This document shows, piece by piece, positions 36,968-45,235 of a stretch of DNA of 64,000 nt. The translations under genes were made by a program, and so were the position numbers. The notes beneath the pieces were generated by a model that was given only the letters and a program-made list of their open reading frames with translations, made no database searches and was not told the DNA's origin. Source of the stretch: Bowmanella dokdonensis (lineage in GTDB: Bacteria > Pseudomonadota > Gammaproteobacteria > Enterobacterales > Alteromonadaceae); the NCBI RefSeq assembly GCF_017254865.1, contig NZ_JAFKCV010000007.1, positions 124,001 to 188,000 of the forward strand, read 5' to 3'. Position 1 is the stretch's first letter. Every line of letters starts with the position of its first letter.

Positions 36968-38596
36968 TCAGGGTTCGGGGGCCAGTACCTTCAGTGAAGC
37001 CGGACGGATTTGTATATCCAACGGAAAATCGGTGAAGATCTCTCCATCCAGCACATATTTGTCCAGTTTGTCGCCGCTCACCCTGACCCGGTTAGCCCGG
37101 CGGTGTTTGACCTTGGACTGCAATGCCGTATCCGTGAGGCCCGAGAACACCAGTTCGGCCATGCTGAACAGATGTTGCTCAGGGACCTCGGTCGCATCCA
37201 GCCAGGTAATATCCAGCTTGCCGTCCGCCAGATCCGGTTGGCCTCGTCCCTGTGCCAGCAGGGTAGTGATGGGGGCGGCATTGGCAATCGCCAGGCTTTG
37301 GGTATGGATGATCTGTTCTTCTTCATCATCAAACTGTACTTTGAGAAAATAGTCCTCATTCTGGTTGATGGCTTCCCATAAGCCCAGCAGATAAGCACCC
37401 TGGCCGAGCATGTCCTTTTCCTTACGATTGGCGGCATGGACCATCTTATGTTCGAAACCAATAGCAGCCAGCAACAGCATCAGTTTGTCGTTGCAATTGG
37501 CTGTATCGATGATGCGGATATCGCCTTCTATTAAAGTGTCACAGGCCGTTGACAGGGGCATCAGTTTGCTTCGCGGTCCCATCAGGGCGTGGCTCAACGC
37601 ATTGGCAGTGCCCAGCGGAATAATTCCCAGTACCGCAGGCTTGTCGATCAGGGCCTGGGCGACTTCTGTGATGGTGCCGTCCCCCCCACAGGCGATAACC
37701 AGATCGGCACCGTAGTCCACCGCCTCCCTGCCCAGTTCGGTGCCGTTTGTTTGCCTGCTGGTCAGCTTGAAAGTGAGGTCAAAATGCTGTTCCAGTCTTT
37801 CTCTTATTTCGGCTTCGCAGTTCTTCCATTTTCCGCCCCCAGCTATGGGATTGGCGATGATCCAGGCCGATTTGTCCAGCACCAGTCGGCCCTCCTTGTG
37901 CAGTGACTCGAGGCGCTTGAACTGATAGCGATTGAGCCGGGCAGTCTCACGGATGGCATTAATGCCCTCCAACACTTCGGTTGCCGATCCTTTGCCACGT
38001 TTCGCCAGCAGATAGGCGGCCAACACCAGTACAGAACGCCCCCGCCCCAATGCACAGTGAATCAGTACTTTTCTGCCCCGTTTATGTTGGTGGTGGATCC
38101 AGTGCAGGGCTTGGTTCATCTGGCTGCTTCTTGGAGCAGCATGGTCGAGCACGGGGATATTGAGATAGGCGATGTCTTCGCCTATCAGTGACCAGTCGAG
38201 GCCATCGAATTCACAGGTAACGTCCAGTATTGCGCCGACCTTCTCCTGTTTGAGGTATTCCACATCGGTAGGAAACAGGCGACAGCCGAGATACAGATCC
38301 TCCTCTATCTGCTGCACAGGCGGAACGGTGTCACGTTTACGTACCCAGGCGTTATAAATCTGGACGCCAAGTAAAAAGGGAATGAAAATCCAGCGGATGT
38401 AGGCAGGAATCCTTCCGTCCTTACGCTTGCGGAAGATTTGCCCCGCATTTGCCAGATAGGCGAGGCTGACGGCAAAGAGGGAAAGACCGCCCCAGCCCAG
38501 AGGAATCTGGACCAGGACGGGCGAACTCAGGGTGGCCAGGATGGCCAGCGCTACGGCCCCTGAGAGATAGTAAAAAGCAGCGGATGTGGCTGTCAT
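36968..38596 (-). CDS. dual-specificity phosphatase / diacylglycerol kinase-like fusion protein
   Basis: A 542-residue fusion. N-terminal membrane helices at about residues 8-30, 35-52 and 66-84 anchor it to the inner membrane. A tyrosine/dual-specificity phosphatase domain follows (about 95-235), with the catalytic loop HCALGRGRS (His180, Cys181, Arg187). The C-terminal ~300 residues are a YegS/DGK-type lipid kinase catalytic domain with IANPIAGGGK, CGGDGTITEV (304-308 GGDGT) and IPLGTANALSHAL. It probably acts on a membrane lipid, with the two activities opposed or sequential. Such fusions are known in some Gammaproteobacteria, but their substrate is not established. No clear ribosome-binding site is seen before ATG 38596. 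Confidence 0.88.
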   Translation of the reverse strand: MTATSAAFYYLSGAVALAILATLSSPVLVQIPLGWGGLSLFAVSLAYLANAGQIFRKRKDGRIPAYIRWIFIPFLLGVQIYNAWVRKRDTVPPVQQIEEDLYLGCRLFPTDVEYLKQEKVGAILDVTCEFDGLDWSLIGEDIAYLNIPVLDHAAPRSSQMNQALHWIHHQHKRGRKVLIHCALGRGRSVLVLAAYLLAKRGKGSATEVLEGINAIRETARLNRYQFKRLESLHKEGRLVLDKSAWIIANPIAGGGKWKNCEAEIRERLEQHFDLTFKLTSRQTNGTELGREAVDYGADLVIACGGDGTITEVAQALIDKPAVLGIIPLGTANALSHALMGPRSKLMPLSTACDTLIEGDIRIIDTANCNDKLMLLLAAIGFEHKMVHAANRKEKDMLGQGAYLLGLWEAINQNEDYFLKVQFDDEEEQIIHTQSLAIANAAPITTLLAQGRGQPDLADGKLDITWLDATEVPEQHLFSMAELVFSGLTDTALQSKVKHRRANRVRVSGDKLDKYVLDGEIFTDFPLDIQIRPASLKVLAPEP

Positions 38597-38619
38597 AGAC
38601 TTTGGGACATCGACTGGGA

Positions 38620-38844
38620 CTAACAGTCTTCGTCTTCAGCATCCATGTTTTCCTTAGTCTCTTCACAAAGGTCTTCCACTTCGTTGCCCGCTTCGTCAAC
38701 GGCATCCTTGACCCCTTCCTTGGTCTCCTCTACCGCCTCACTGACTTCCTCGCCAGCTTCTTCGGCGTCATTTTCCGTACAGGCCCCGAGACTGAGCAGA
38801 CCAGCGGAAAACAGAGCTGCGATGGTCATTTTCGTGAGTTTCAT
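38620..38844 (-). CDS. small acidic lipoprotein
   Basis: A 74-residue lipoprotein: signal MKLTKMTIAALFSAGLLSLG and lipobox LGAC, with the acylated Cys at 22. The mature chain is almost entirely Glu/Asp/Val/Ala heptads (EEAGEEVSEAVEETKEGVKDAV), a predicted amphipathic helix like those of small stress lipoproteins. AAGGAGA precedes ATG 38844. Part of the leftward run DUF1328 - lipoprotein - DSP/DGK fusion. Confidence 0.85.
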   Translation of the reverse strand: MKLTKMTIAALFSAGLLSLGACTENDAEEAGEEVSEAVEETKEGVKDAVDEAGNEVEDLCEETKENMDAEDEDC

Positions 38845-38878
38845 AGTTATCTCCTTGTCTTTCGTGCTGTTTAAGGAT

Positions 38879-39055
38879 CTAAACCCTTGGACGTCTGCCA
38901 CGAATTGCTCCGGCTACCAGTGAGATCACCAGCAGTACCAGGAAGATGAAAAAGATGATTTTAGCTATCCCTGCTGCTGCGCCGGCAATACCACCAAAGC
39001 CAAACAGGGCGGCTACCACTGCAATAATAAAGAAAGCAAGAGCCCAACCTAACAT
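38879..39055 (-). CDS. DUF1328 (YtjA-family) small membrane protein
   Basis: A 58-residue protein with two hydrophobic helices, [25 protein letters not shown] and [19 protein letters not shown], and a basic tail RGRRPRV, the invariant form of DUF1328/YtjA. GGAGG precedes ATG 39055. It is usually induced in stress or stationary phase; molecular role unknown. Likely first gene of the leftward stress run. Confidence 0.9.
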   Translation of the reverse strand: MLGWALAFFIIAVVAALFGFGGIAGAAAGIAKIIFFIFLVLLVISLVAGAIRGRRPRV

Positions 39056-39351
39056 AATTCCTCCTTTGTCTGTTCGGCCGAATTTCCTGATGGGATTGGC
39101 CGGTTGGTTCCACACTGTTTAAGCTATCCTTATGCCAGACTTTAGGTGAAAAAAATAACTTCATGATATTTAAGAAATTATTTTTTAATCCAATAAGCGG
39201 GATACCATTCAGTGAAATACCCGCCTGGGGTAATTTTTACAGCGGCCCTGGTAAGGCTTTCATTTTTCAGTAATTTTTGTCTCGTCCCTGATACTTCTTA
39301 AACCACGGCGGTGATCTAGTATTAAATGACTGTCTGCAAAGGAGAACAGTC

Positions 39352-39780
39352 ATGCAGTGGTTTCGAAGGATTGTCGCAGTACTGGTGAGTATGCTGGTGG
39401 CAGGATTGCTGATAGCCGGGCTGGAAGGACTGGGTAAAGTGTTTTTTCCACCTCCGCAAGGGCTGAACTGGCAGGACGCTGAGCAAATTGAGCTGTATAT
39501 GCAGGGTATGCCGGTTGCCACGCTGTTGTTTGTGCTGGCGGGGTGGTTGCTCGGCACTTACTGCGGCGGGCTGGTAGCCAGCCTGATCGGCAGAGGCCAT
39601 GTCGTTTTCTATTGTTGCCTGATCGGCGGCCTGGTGCTTCTGTGTGCAGCCAGCACCCTTTTTCTTCTGCCTCATCCCTGGTGGTTTGTTGCGCTGGCAT
39701 TGCTTGGCATTCCCCTGGCTACCTGGCTGGCGATTCGCCGCATGCAGCGATTCTTTGCCAGGGAAGTACCCCCTGACTAA
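39352..39780 (+). CDS. integral membrane protein, unknown function
   Basis: A 142-residue protein with four predicted helices (IVAVLVSMLVAGLLIAGLEGLG; ATLLFVLAGWLLGTYCGGLVASLI; VVFYCCLIGGLVLLCAASTLFLLP; WFVALALLGIPLATWLAI). AAGGAG precedes the ATG. I know similar four-helix hypothetical proteins in marine gammaproteobacteria but no function. Confidence 0.75.
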   Translation: MQWFRRIVAVLVSMLVAGLLIAGLEGLGKVFFPPPQGLNWQDAEQIELYMQGMPVATLLFVLAGWLLGTYCGGLVASLIGRGHVVFYCCLIGGLVLLCAASTLFLLPHPWWFVALALLGIPLATWLAIRRMQRFFAREVPPD

Positions 39781-39924
39781 CCGGAGTTTCCTCACTTTAT
39801 AGTTCTCCGTATCTCTGCCCGGTAACCCCGTCGCTTCTTTGAAAAAATCTGTTTGACCTTAAGTCTGCTTGAGGTTTTAACCTTGCTTGCAACTGATTCC
39901 CAAAGTGAAAAACAAGGAGAGAAA

Positions 39925-40536
39925 ATGACACAGACACTTCGTATCGCCATTGTTATGGGTAGTATTCGTGACGGACGTCTCTGTCCAGCAGTTACTGACT
40001 GGCTGATGACCGAACTGGGCCAGTTCAGGGAACTGGAACTGAGCCTCATCGATCCGGCGGATATCCCCATGCAGACATTTGCCGATCCGCTGGCCAAGCC
40101 GATTCTGGAAGGGATGCGGCGTGAGTTGGCGGCTGCCGACGCGTTTATCCTGGTGACTCCCGAGTACAACCACAGTTACCCAGCGGCACTCAAGTTCATT
40201 ATTGATTCCGCTTACGAGGAGTGGCAGACCAAGCCGGTGGGGTTTGTCAGTTACGGGGGCGTATCGGGTGGCATACGGGCTGTGGAGCATCTGCGCCAGG
40301 TATTTGCCGAGCTGCAATCGGTCAGTATGCGTGATGCAGTCAGTCTGGCGAATGTGTGGGAATTGTTTGATGAGCAGGGTCAGTTGATTGACCCCAGGCG
40401 CCCGCAAAGAACCTTGCACAAAATGCTCGAACAACTGGGCTGGTGGGCCGTCGCGCTGAGAAATGCCAGAGCGGCTGATTGCCTCACACCCAGATTGTCG
40501 CCAAAAGGAGCGGGGCTGAGACTGAGCTGCACATGA
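39925..40536 (+). CDS. NADPH-dependent FMN reductase family protein
   Basis: A 203-residue flavodoxin-fold reductase. It has IVMGSIRDGRLCPAVTDWL (FMN phosphate loop, residues 9-27), VTPEYNHSYPAALKFIIDSAY (the PEYN motif) and FVSYGGVSGGIRAVEHLR. The family includes chromate/azo reductases and NAD(P)H:quinone reductases (ChrR, ArsH relatives). ATG 39925 has AAGGAGAG upstream; a longer frame to 39853 lacks a site. Physiological substrate not evident. Single gene. Confidence 0.88.
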   Translation: MTQTLRIAIVMGSIRDGRLCPAVTDWLMTELGQFRELELSLIDPADIPMQTFADPLAKPILEGMRRELAAADAFILVTPEYNHSYPAALKFIIDSAYEEWQTKPVGFVSYGGVSGGIRAVEHLRQVFAELQSVSMRDAVSLANVWELFDEQGQLIDPRRPQRTLHKMLEQLGWWAVALRNARAADCLTPRLSPKGAGLRLSCT

Positions 40537-40696
40537 CTCCTGATTCAAAGTGGGCCAGCATCGCAGAGGCTGTTTGCATGGACGGCCCCTCGATTTGAGC
40601 GAAACCATTGCCCATTATTTAAAATAACCTATTGATTTTAATGAATTTGAGCCTGAGTTTTCCGCTAAAAATGAAACTTTTGTGACAGGCAGGTGA

Positions 40697-40729
40697 TGTA
40701 ACAAAAGTGTCACTCTCCTTGGTTACCCT
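40697..40729 (+). promoter_or_regulatory. candidate Pho box and -10 upstream of the triple-repeat lipoprotein gene
   Basis: TGTAACA-AAAG-TGTCACT (40697-40714) contains two 7-bp half-repeats with 11-bp period, like the PhoB consensus CTGTCAT-A(A/T)A(T/A)-CTGTCAY. TACCCT at 40724-40729 begins 10 bp after the second repeat, the place of a PhoB-dependent -10. Only two units match, so the call is weaker than the site at 48.0 kb. Confidence 0.5.
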
Positions 40730-40770
40730 TGCTGGCGTTTAATCAAACCCATTATATTTTGGAGAGCTCA

Positions 40771-43700
40771 ATGGAACTCAAGTCCCTGTTTAAGGCGTCT
40801 GCCATCGCAGCCGCTTTGGCCCTGGCAGGCTGTGGCGGTGACATCGTAATCAATGAGGGAGATGTGAATACCCCGACTCCCACACCCACACCTACCCCCA
40901 CGCCTACGCCGACTCCAACCCCCACGCCTGATATGCCAAGCAGTGCACTGGAACAGGGCCTGGCGACAGATGTTTCCGCTGAGTATCCCGAAATTACCGA
41001 TAAGCCGGTTTATCGCCTGGCTGCAGACACCACCTTTACTGCCGATGTGTCGCTGACCAATGACGCCCACTGGGTACTCAATGGCCGTACCGCAGTAGGT
41101 GGCGACAATGAAAATAGCGCTACTCTGGTCATCGAAGCCGGTACCACAGTATTTGGCACCTCAGGGGATGACTTCCTGGTGGTGCGCCGTGGCTCCATGA
41201 TCGAAGCCGAGGGTGCCGCCGATGCGCCTATCATCATGACCTCTGTACAGGATGTCACCGGTGCTGAAACCGATATCGGCCAGTGGGGAGGCCTGGTGCT
41301 GCTGGGTAATGCCCCGGCTAACTCCTGTGGCGATCAGGTAGGTGAAACCACCGCCGATGAACTGGCAAACTGCGGTGTGTCTGCCGAAGGTGACGCCGGC
41401 CTGTTCGGTGGTAACGATCCACAAGACAATTCCGGTATCCTGAAATATGTAGTGGTCAAGCACGCAGGTAAGACGCTGGGCAACGGCGATGAGCTTAACG
41501 GCATCAGCTTCGCCGGTGTGGGTTCAGGCACCCTGGTTGACTATATCCAGGTGCATCAGAACCTGGACGATGGTATCGAATTCTTCGGGGGAACGGTTAA
41601 CGTCAAGCACGTGGTCCTGACCTCTATCGGCGATGATTCCCTTGACTGGTCTTTCGGCTGGACGGGTAAAGCCCAGTATGTGTATATCCAGCAAAGCTCA
41701 GTAGACGGTGACAATGCCTTTGAAGCCGATAACAGCGAATTTGATGCTGCCGCTACCCCGCTGACCAAACCCACTGTGTCTAATGTGACCGTGGTAGGCG
41801 CCAACGGCGTGAACGGTCTCCGTCTGCGTGCCGGCACCGCCGGTGTGCTGAAAAACGTGCTGGTGACGGGCCCTGCAGGCTATGAAAACTGCCTGCGTGT
41901 CAATGGTGCCGAATCCATTGCCAACGCCGAAGCCGGTGAACTGACCGTCACCCACTCCGTCATTGCTTGTGACAACGCCGACAACAACTTCGGCTCCGAT
42001 CAGATTAGCGGACAGAGTACCCAGGCCTGGTTTGAAGGCCAGGAAGGCAACCAGGTACTGACGCCCAATGCGTTGGGATTGTCGGCTGACGGCTATACGC
42101 CACAGGCAGGTTCGGTACTGGCCGGCAGCGGCTTCGATGCGTCAGGTCTGGACAGTTTCTTCGATTCCACCAACCATATCGGTGCATTCAGCACCAACAA
42201 CAACTGGATGGCTGGCTGGACTGTTGGCGTGCAGGGCGGCTTCCCCTCTGACGTGCAAAACGCCTTTGAACAAGGCCTGGCCAGCGATGTCTCCGCAGAG
42301 TATCCGGAGATCACCGATAAGCCGGTTTATCGCCTGGCGGCCGACACCACCTTCGTGTCTGATGTGACCTTTACCAACGATGCCCACTGGGTGTTGAGCG
42401 GCCGCACAGCGGTGGGTAATGACAACGAAGACAGCGCCACTCTCTACGTTCAGGCTGGTACCACTGTTTTCGGTACTTCCGGGGATGACTTTTTGGTCGT
42501 ACGTCGTGGCTCCAAGATTGAAGCTCTGGGCTCTGTGGGCGCACCTATCACCATGACCTCCGTTGAGGATATGTCCGGCGGCGAGACCGGTGTCGGTCAG
42601 TGGGGTGGGCTGGTGCTGCTGGGTAACGCACCGGCCAACTCCTGTGGTGACCAGGTGGGTGAAACCACTCAGTCTGAACTGGACAACTGCGGCGTTTCGG
42701 CCGAGGGGGATGCGGGCCTGTTCGGTGGCAACAACCCTGAAGATAACTCAGGTACGCTGAAGTATGTGGTGGTTAAGCATGCCGGTAAGACCCTGGGTAA
42801 CGGGGATGAACTCAACGGTATCAGCTTCGCTGGTGTGGGTTCAGGCACCACGGTGGATTATATCCAGGTCCATGAGAACCTGGACGATGGCATCGAGTTC
42901 TTCGGTGGGGCGGTGAGCGTGTCTCACGTGGTGCTGACCGATATCGGTGACGATGCCTTTGACTGGTCTTTTGGCTGGACGGGTAATGCCCAGTATGTCT
43001 ACATCCGTCAGAGCTCTGAACAGGGGGATAACGCCTTTGAGTCCGATAACAGCGAATTTGATGCCGGTGCCACACCGCTGACCAAGCCAACAGTGGCTAA
43101 CGTCACTGTCATGGGGGCCAACGGCGTCAATGGACTCCGTCTGCGCGCCGGTACGGCCGGTAATCTGAAAAATGTTCTGGTAACAGGTCCTACAGGTTAC
43201 GACAACTGCCTGCGTGTCAATGGTGCCGAGTCCATCGCCAATGCGGTGGCCGGTGAACTGACTCTGACCCATTCTGTGGTGGCCTGTGCCGATGGCGCGG
43301 ATACCTTTGGTTCCGACCAGATTGGCGGTCAGAGCACCCAGGCCTGGTTCGAAGGGCAGGAAGGCAACAGCCTGATGGGGGTAAACGAGTTGAACCTGGC
43401 CAACAACGGCTTTATGCCTGAGCCAAGCAGTCCACTGCTGGGCGCCGGCTTCGATGCGTCTGAGCTGGGTGTGTTCTTCGGTGAAACCGATTATGTGGGC
43501 GCCTTCGACGGTGCTAATAACTGGATGGAAGGCTGGGCCTTCGGTGTCGACAGCGGTATTCCTGATGACGTACAGACCCCGGCAGAGCTGGGACTGGCCA
43601 GCCTGGATAACAGCTATGCCCTGGACAAGCCGGTATACCGACTCAACGCCGATTTGACCATGACCCAGGACATGGTGCTGACCAACGACATTCACTGGTT

Positions 43701-44862
43701 GATCAAAGGTCGTACCGCAGTGGGGAACGACAAAGCCGACAATTCCACCTTGTATATCCAGCCTGGCACCACACTCTTTGGGGAAGACGGCGATGACTTC
43801 CTGGTGGTGCGTCGCGGCTCCAGGATTGAGGCTGTGGGCACAGCCTCCGCGCCCATCATCATGACCTCTGGGCAGGATATGACAGGCGATGAGACAGGCA
43901 TTGGCCAATGGGGCGGTCTGGTGCTGCTGGGTAATGCCCCGGCTAATTCCTGTGGCGACCAGGTGGGTGAGACCACACAAGCCGAACTGGACAGCTGCGG
44001 TGTGTCTGCCGAAGGGGATGCGGGTCTGTTCGGTGGCAACGATGCCAACGACGATTCCGGCACTCTTAAGTATCTGGTGGTGAAGTACGCCGGTAAGACG
44101 CTGGGTAACGGGGATGAGCTCAACGGCATCAGCTTCGCCGGCGTCGGCTCAGGCACAGTGGTGGATTACATTCAGGTGCATGAAAACCTGGATGACGGGG
44201 TCGAATTTTTCGGCGGCACGGTCAATGTCAAACACTTGGTGCTGACCGCTATCGGTGATGATTCCCTGGACTGGTCATTCGGCTGGACAGGTAACGCCCA
44301 GTACGTCCTGATCAAGCAATCCTCGGCTCAGGGCGACAATGCCTTTGAAGCTGATAACAGTGAGTTTGATGCCGCCGCCACGCCGCTCACCAAGCCTACC
44401 GTTGCCAACGTCACCATTCTGGGCGCAGAGGGGGTCAATGGTGTCCGTCTGCGTGCCGGTACGGCCGGGATCATCAAAAACCTGGTGGTTACAGGCCCTG
44501 CGGGATATGACAACTGCCTGCGCGTCAATGGGGCCGAGTCCATTGCCAATGCCGAAGCGAGTGAGCTGACTCTGACCCACTCTGTGGTGGCCTGTGAAGA
44601 CGGTGCCGATACCTTCGGCTCTGACACCATCGCCGGCGGCACGACCCAGGCGTGGTTTGAAGGTCAGCAGGGCAACAGCGTGATGACCCCAGCCACTCTG
44701 GGTCTGAACGGTTATCAGCCAGCAGCGGGTTCCGCCCTGCTGGGGGCGGGATTCGATGCGGCCGGGTTGGGTGCCTTCTTTGACAGCGTCGATTATATCG
44801 GTGCCATGAACGCGTCCAATGACTGGACAGCCAACTGGGTGACTGTGGGTCTGAACGACTAA
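40771..44862 (+). CDS. large secreted lipoprotein with three ~440-residue repeats
   Basis: A 1363-residue predicted lipoprotein: signal MELKSLFKASAIAAALALAG with lipobox Cys21, a Pro-Thr linker (PT repeated about eleven times), then three near-identical domains (40945-42261, 42262-43581 and 43582-44862). Each opens with a conserved DKPVYRLxAD motif and contains GTTVFG.DGDDFLVVRRGS, GQWGGLVLLGNAPANSCGDQ, GNGDELNGISFAGVGSGT, NLDDGIEFFGG, DDSLDWSFGWTG and GVNGLRLRAGTAG. The alternating short strands and Gly/Asp turns suggest a right-handed beta-helix, perhaps Ca2+-binding. It precedes a TonB receptor by 373 bp, as a surface partner would. GGAGAG lies before ATG 40771. Function unknown; phosphate-linked uptake is inferred from the Pho box. 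Confidence 0.88.
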   Translation: MELKSLFKASAIAAALALAGCGGDIVINEGDVNTPTPTPTPTPTPTPTPTPTPDMPSSALEQGLATDVSAEYPEITDKPVYRLAADTTFTADVSLTNDAHWVLNGRTAVGGDNENSATLVIEAGTTVFGTSGDDFLVVRRGSMIEAEGAADAPIIMTSVQDVTGAETDIGQWGGLVLLGNAPANSCGDQVGETTADELANCGVSAEGDAGLFGGNDPQDNSGILKYVVVKHAGKTLGNGDELNGISFAGVGSGTLVDYIQVHQNLDDGIEFFGGTVNVKHVVLTSIGDDSLDWSFGWTGKAQYVYIQQSSVDGDNAFEADNSEFDAAATPLTKPTVSNVTVVGANGVNGLRLRAGTAGVLKNVLVTGPAGYENCLRVNGAESIANAEAGELTVTHSVIACDNADNNFGSDQISGQSTQAWFEGQEGNQVLTPNALGLSADGYTPQAGSVLAGSGFDASGLDSFFDSTNHIGAFSTNNNWMAGWTVGVQGGFPSDVQNAFEQGLASDVSAEYPEITDKPVYRLAADTTFVSDVTFTNDAHWVLSGRTAVGNDNEDSATLYVQAGTTVFGTSGDDFLVVRRGSKIEALGSVGAPITMTSVEDMSGGETGVGQWGGLVLLGNAPANSCGDQVGETTQSELDNCGVSAEGDAGLFGGNNPEDNSGTLKYVVVKHAGKTLGNGDELNGISFAGVGSGTTVDYIQVHENLDDGIEFFGGAVSVSHVVLTDIGDDAFDWSFGWTGNAQYVYIRQSSEQGDNAFESDNSEFDAGATPLTKPTVANVTVMGANGVNGLRLRAGTAGNLKNVLVTGPTGYDNCLRVNGAESIANAVAGELTLTHSVVACADGADTFGSDQIGGQSTQAWFEGQEGNSLMGVNELNLANNGFMPEPSSPLLGAGFDASELGVFFGETDYVGAFDGANNWMEGWAFGVDSGIPDDVQTPAELGLASLDNSYALDKPVYRLNADLTMTQDMVLTNDIHWLIKGRTAVGNDKADNSTLYIQPGTTLFGEDGDDFLVVRRGSRIEAVGTASAPIIMTSGQDMTGDETGIGQWGGLVLLGNAPANSCGDQVGETTQAELDSCGVSAEGDAGLFGGNDANDDSGTLKYLVVKYAGKTLGNGDELNGISFAGVGSGTVVDYIQVHENLDDGVEFFGGTVNVKHLVLTAIGDDSLDWSFGWTGNAQYVLIKQSSAQGDNAFEADNSEFDAAATPLTKPTVANVTILGAEGVNGVRLRAGTAGIIKNLVVTGPAGYDNCLRVNGAESIANAEASELTLTHSVVACEDGADTFGSDTIAGGTTQAWFEGQQGNSVMTPATLGLNGYQPAAGSALLGAGFDAAGLGAFFDSVDYIGAMNASNDWTANWVTVGLND

Positions 44863-44914
44863 CCAGGCCTGGTCAGAAAGTAATCTAAGGACTAAGGCGC
44901 TGACAGGGCGCCGT

Positions 44915-45183
44915 AAGGGCGTGTTTGTCTTTCATATTGACGCTCTGCTGGAGGCCATTTTTTTGCCCGGCAAGGAAGATGGAGTGAAGTTTAGCGAGCC
45001 TAAATAAACGACTGATGACGACGCTGGACGGAAAAATGGGCCCAGCCCGAAGGGTTGAGTCTAAAAAGACCTCACTCAGTGTTGCTCACAACTTGTTTAG
45101 ATGGCTAAACGGCGTTACTCGCGCCTTGATTGAGGGCTTTTTAGCTCTCAACAGAGGTCAATATGAAAGATAAACACGCCCTA
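44915..45183. repeat. ~269-bp terminal-inverted-repeat element, copy 2
   Basis: The ends are inverted repeats: left AGGGCGTGTTTGTCTTTCAT and right near 45158-45183, one mismatch over about 26 bp. The interior shares GAGGCCATTTTTTTGCCC with the copy at 14665-14981 but is ~48 bp shorter. It fills most of the 373-bp gap between the triple-repeat lipoprotein and the TonB receptor. No coding capacity. Confidence 0.82.
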
Positions 45184-45235
45184 TGTTCCTGAAAAACGCA
45201 TTCGAAACGCACAGTTGCATTGGAGTTTCTTTATC

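Noticed and set aside
42841-43980. 379-residue minus-strand ORF
   Set aside because: Antisense to the triple-repeat lipoprotein; similar shadows occur in each repeat.
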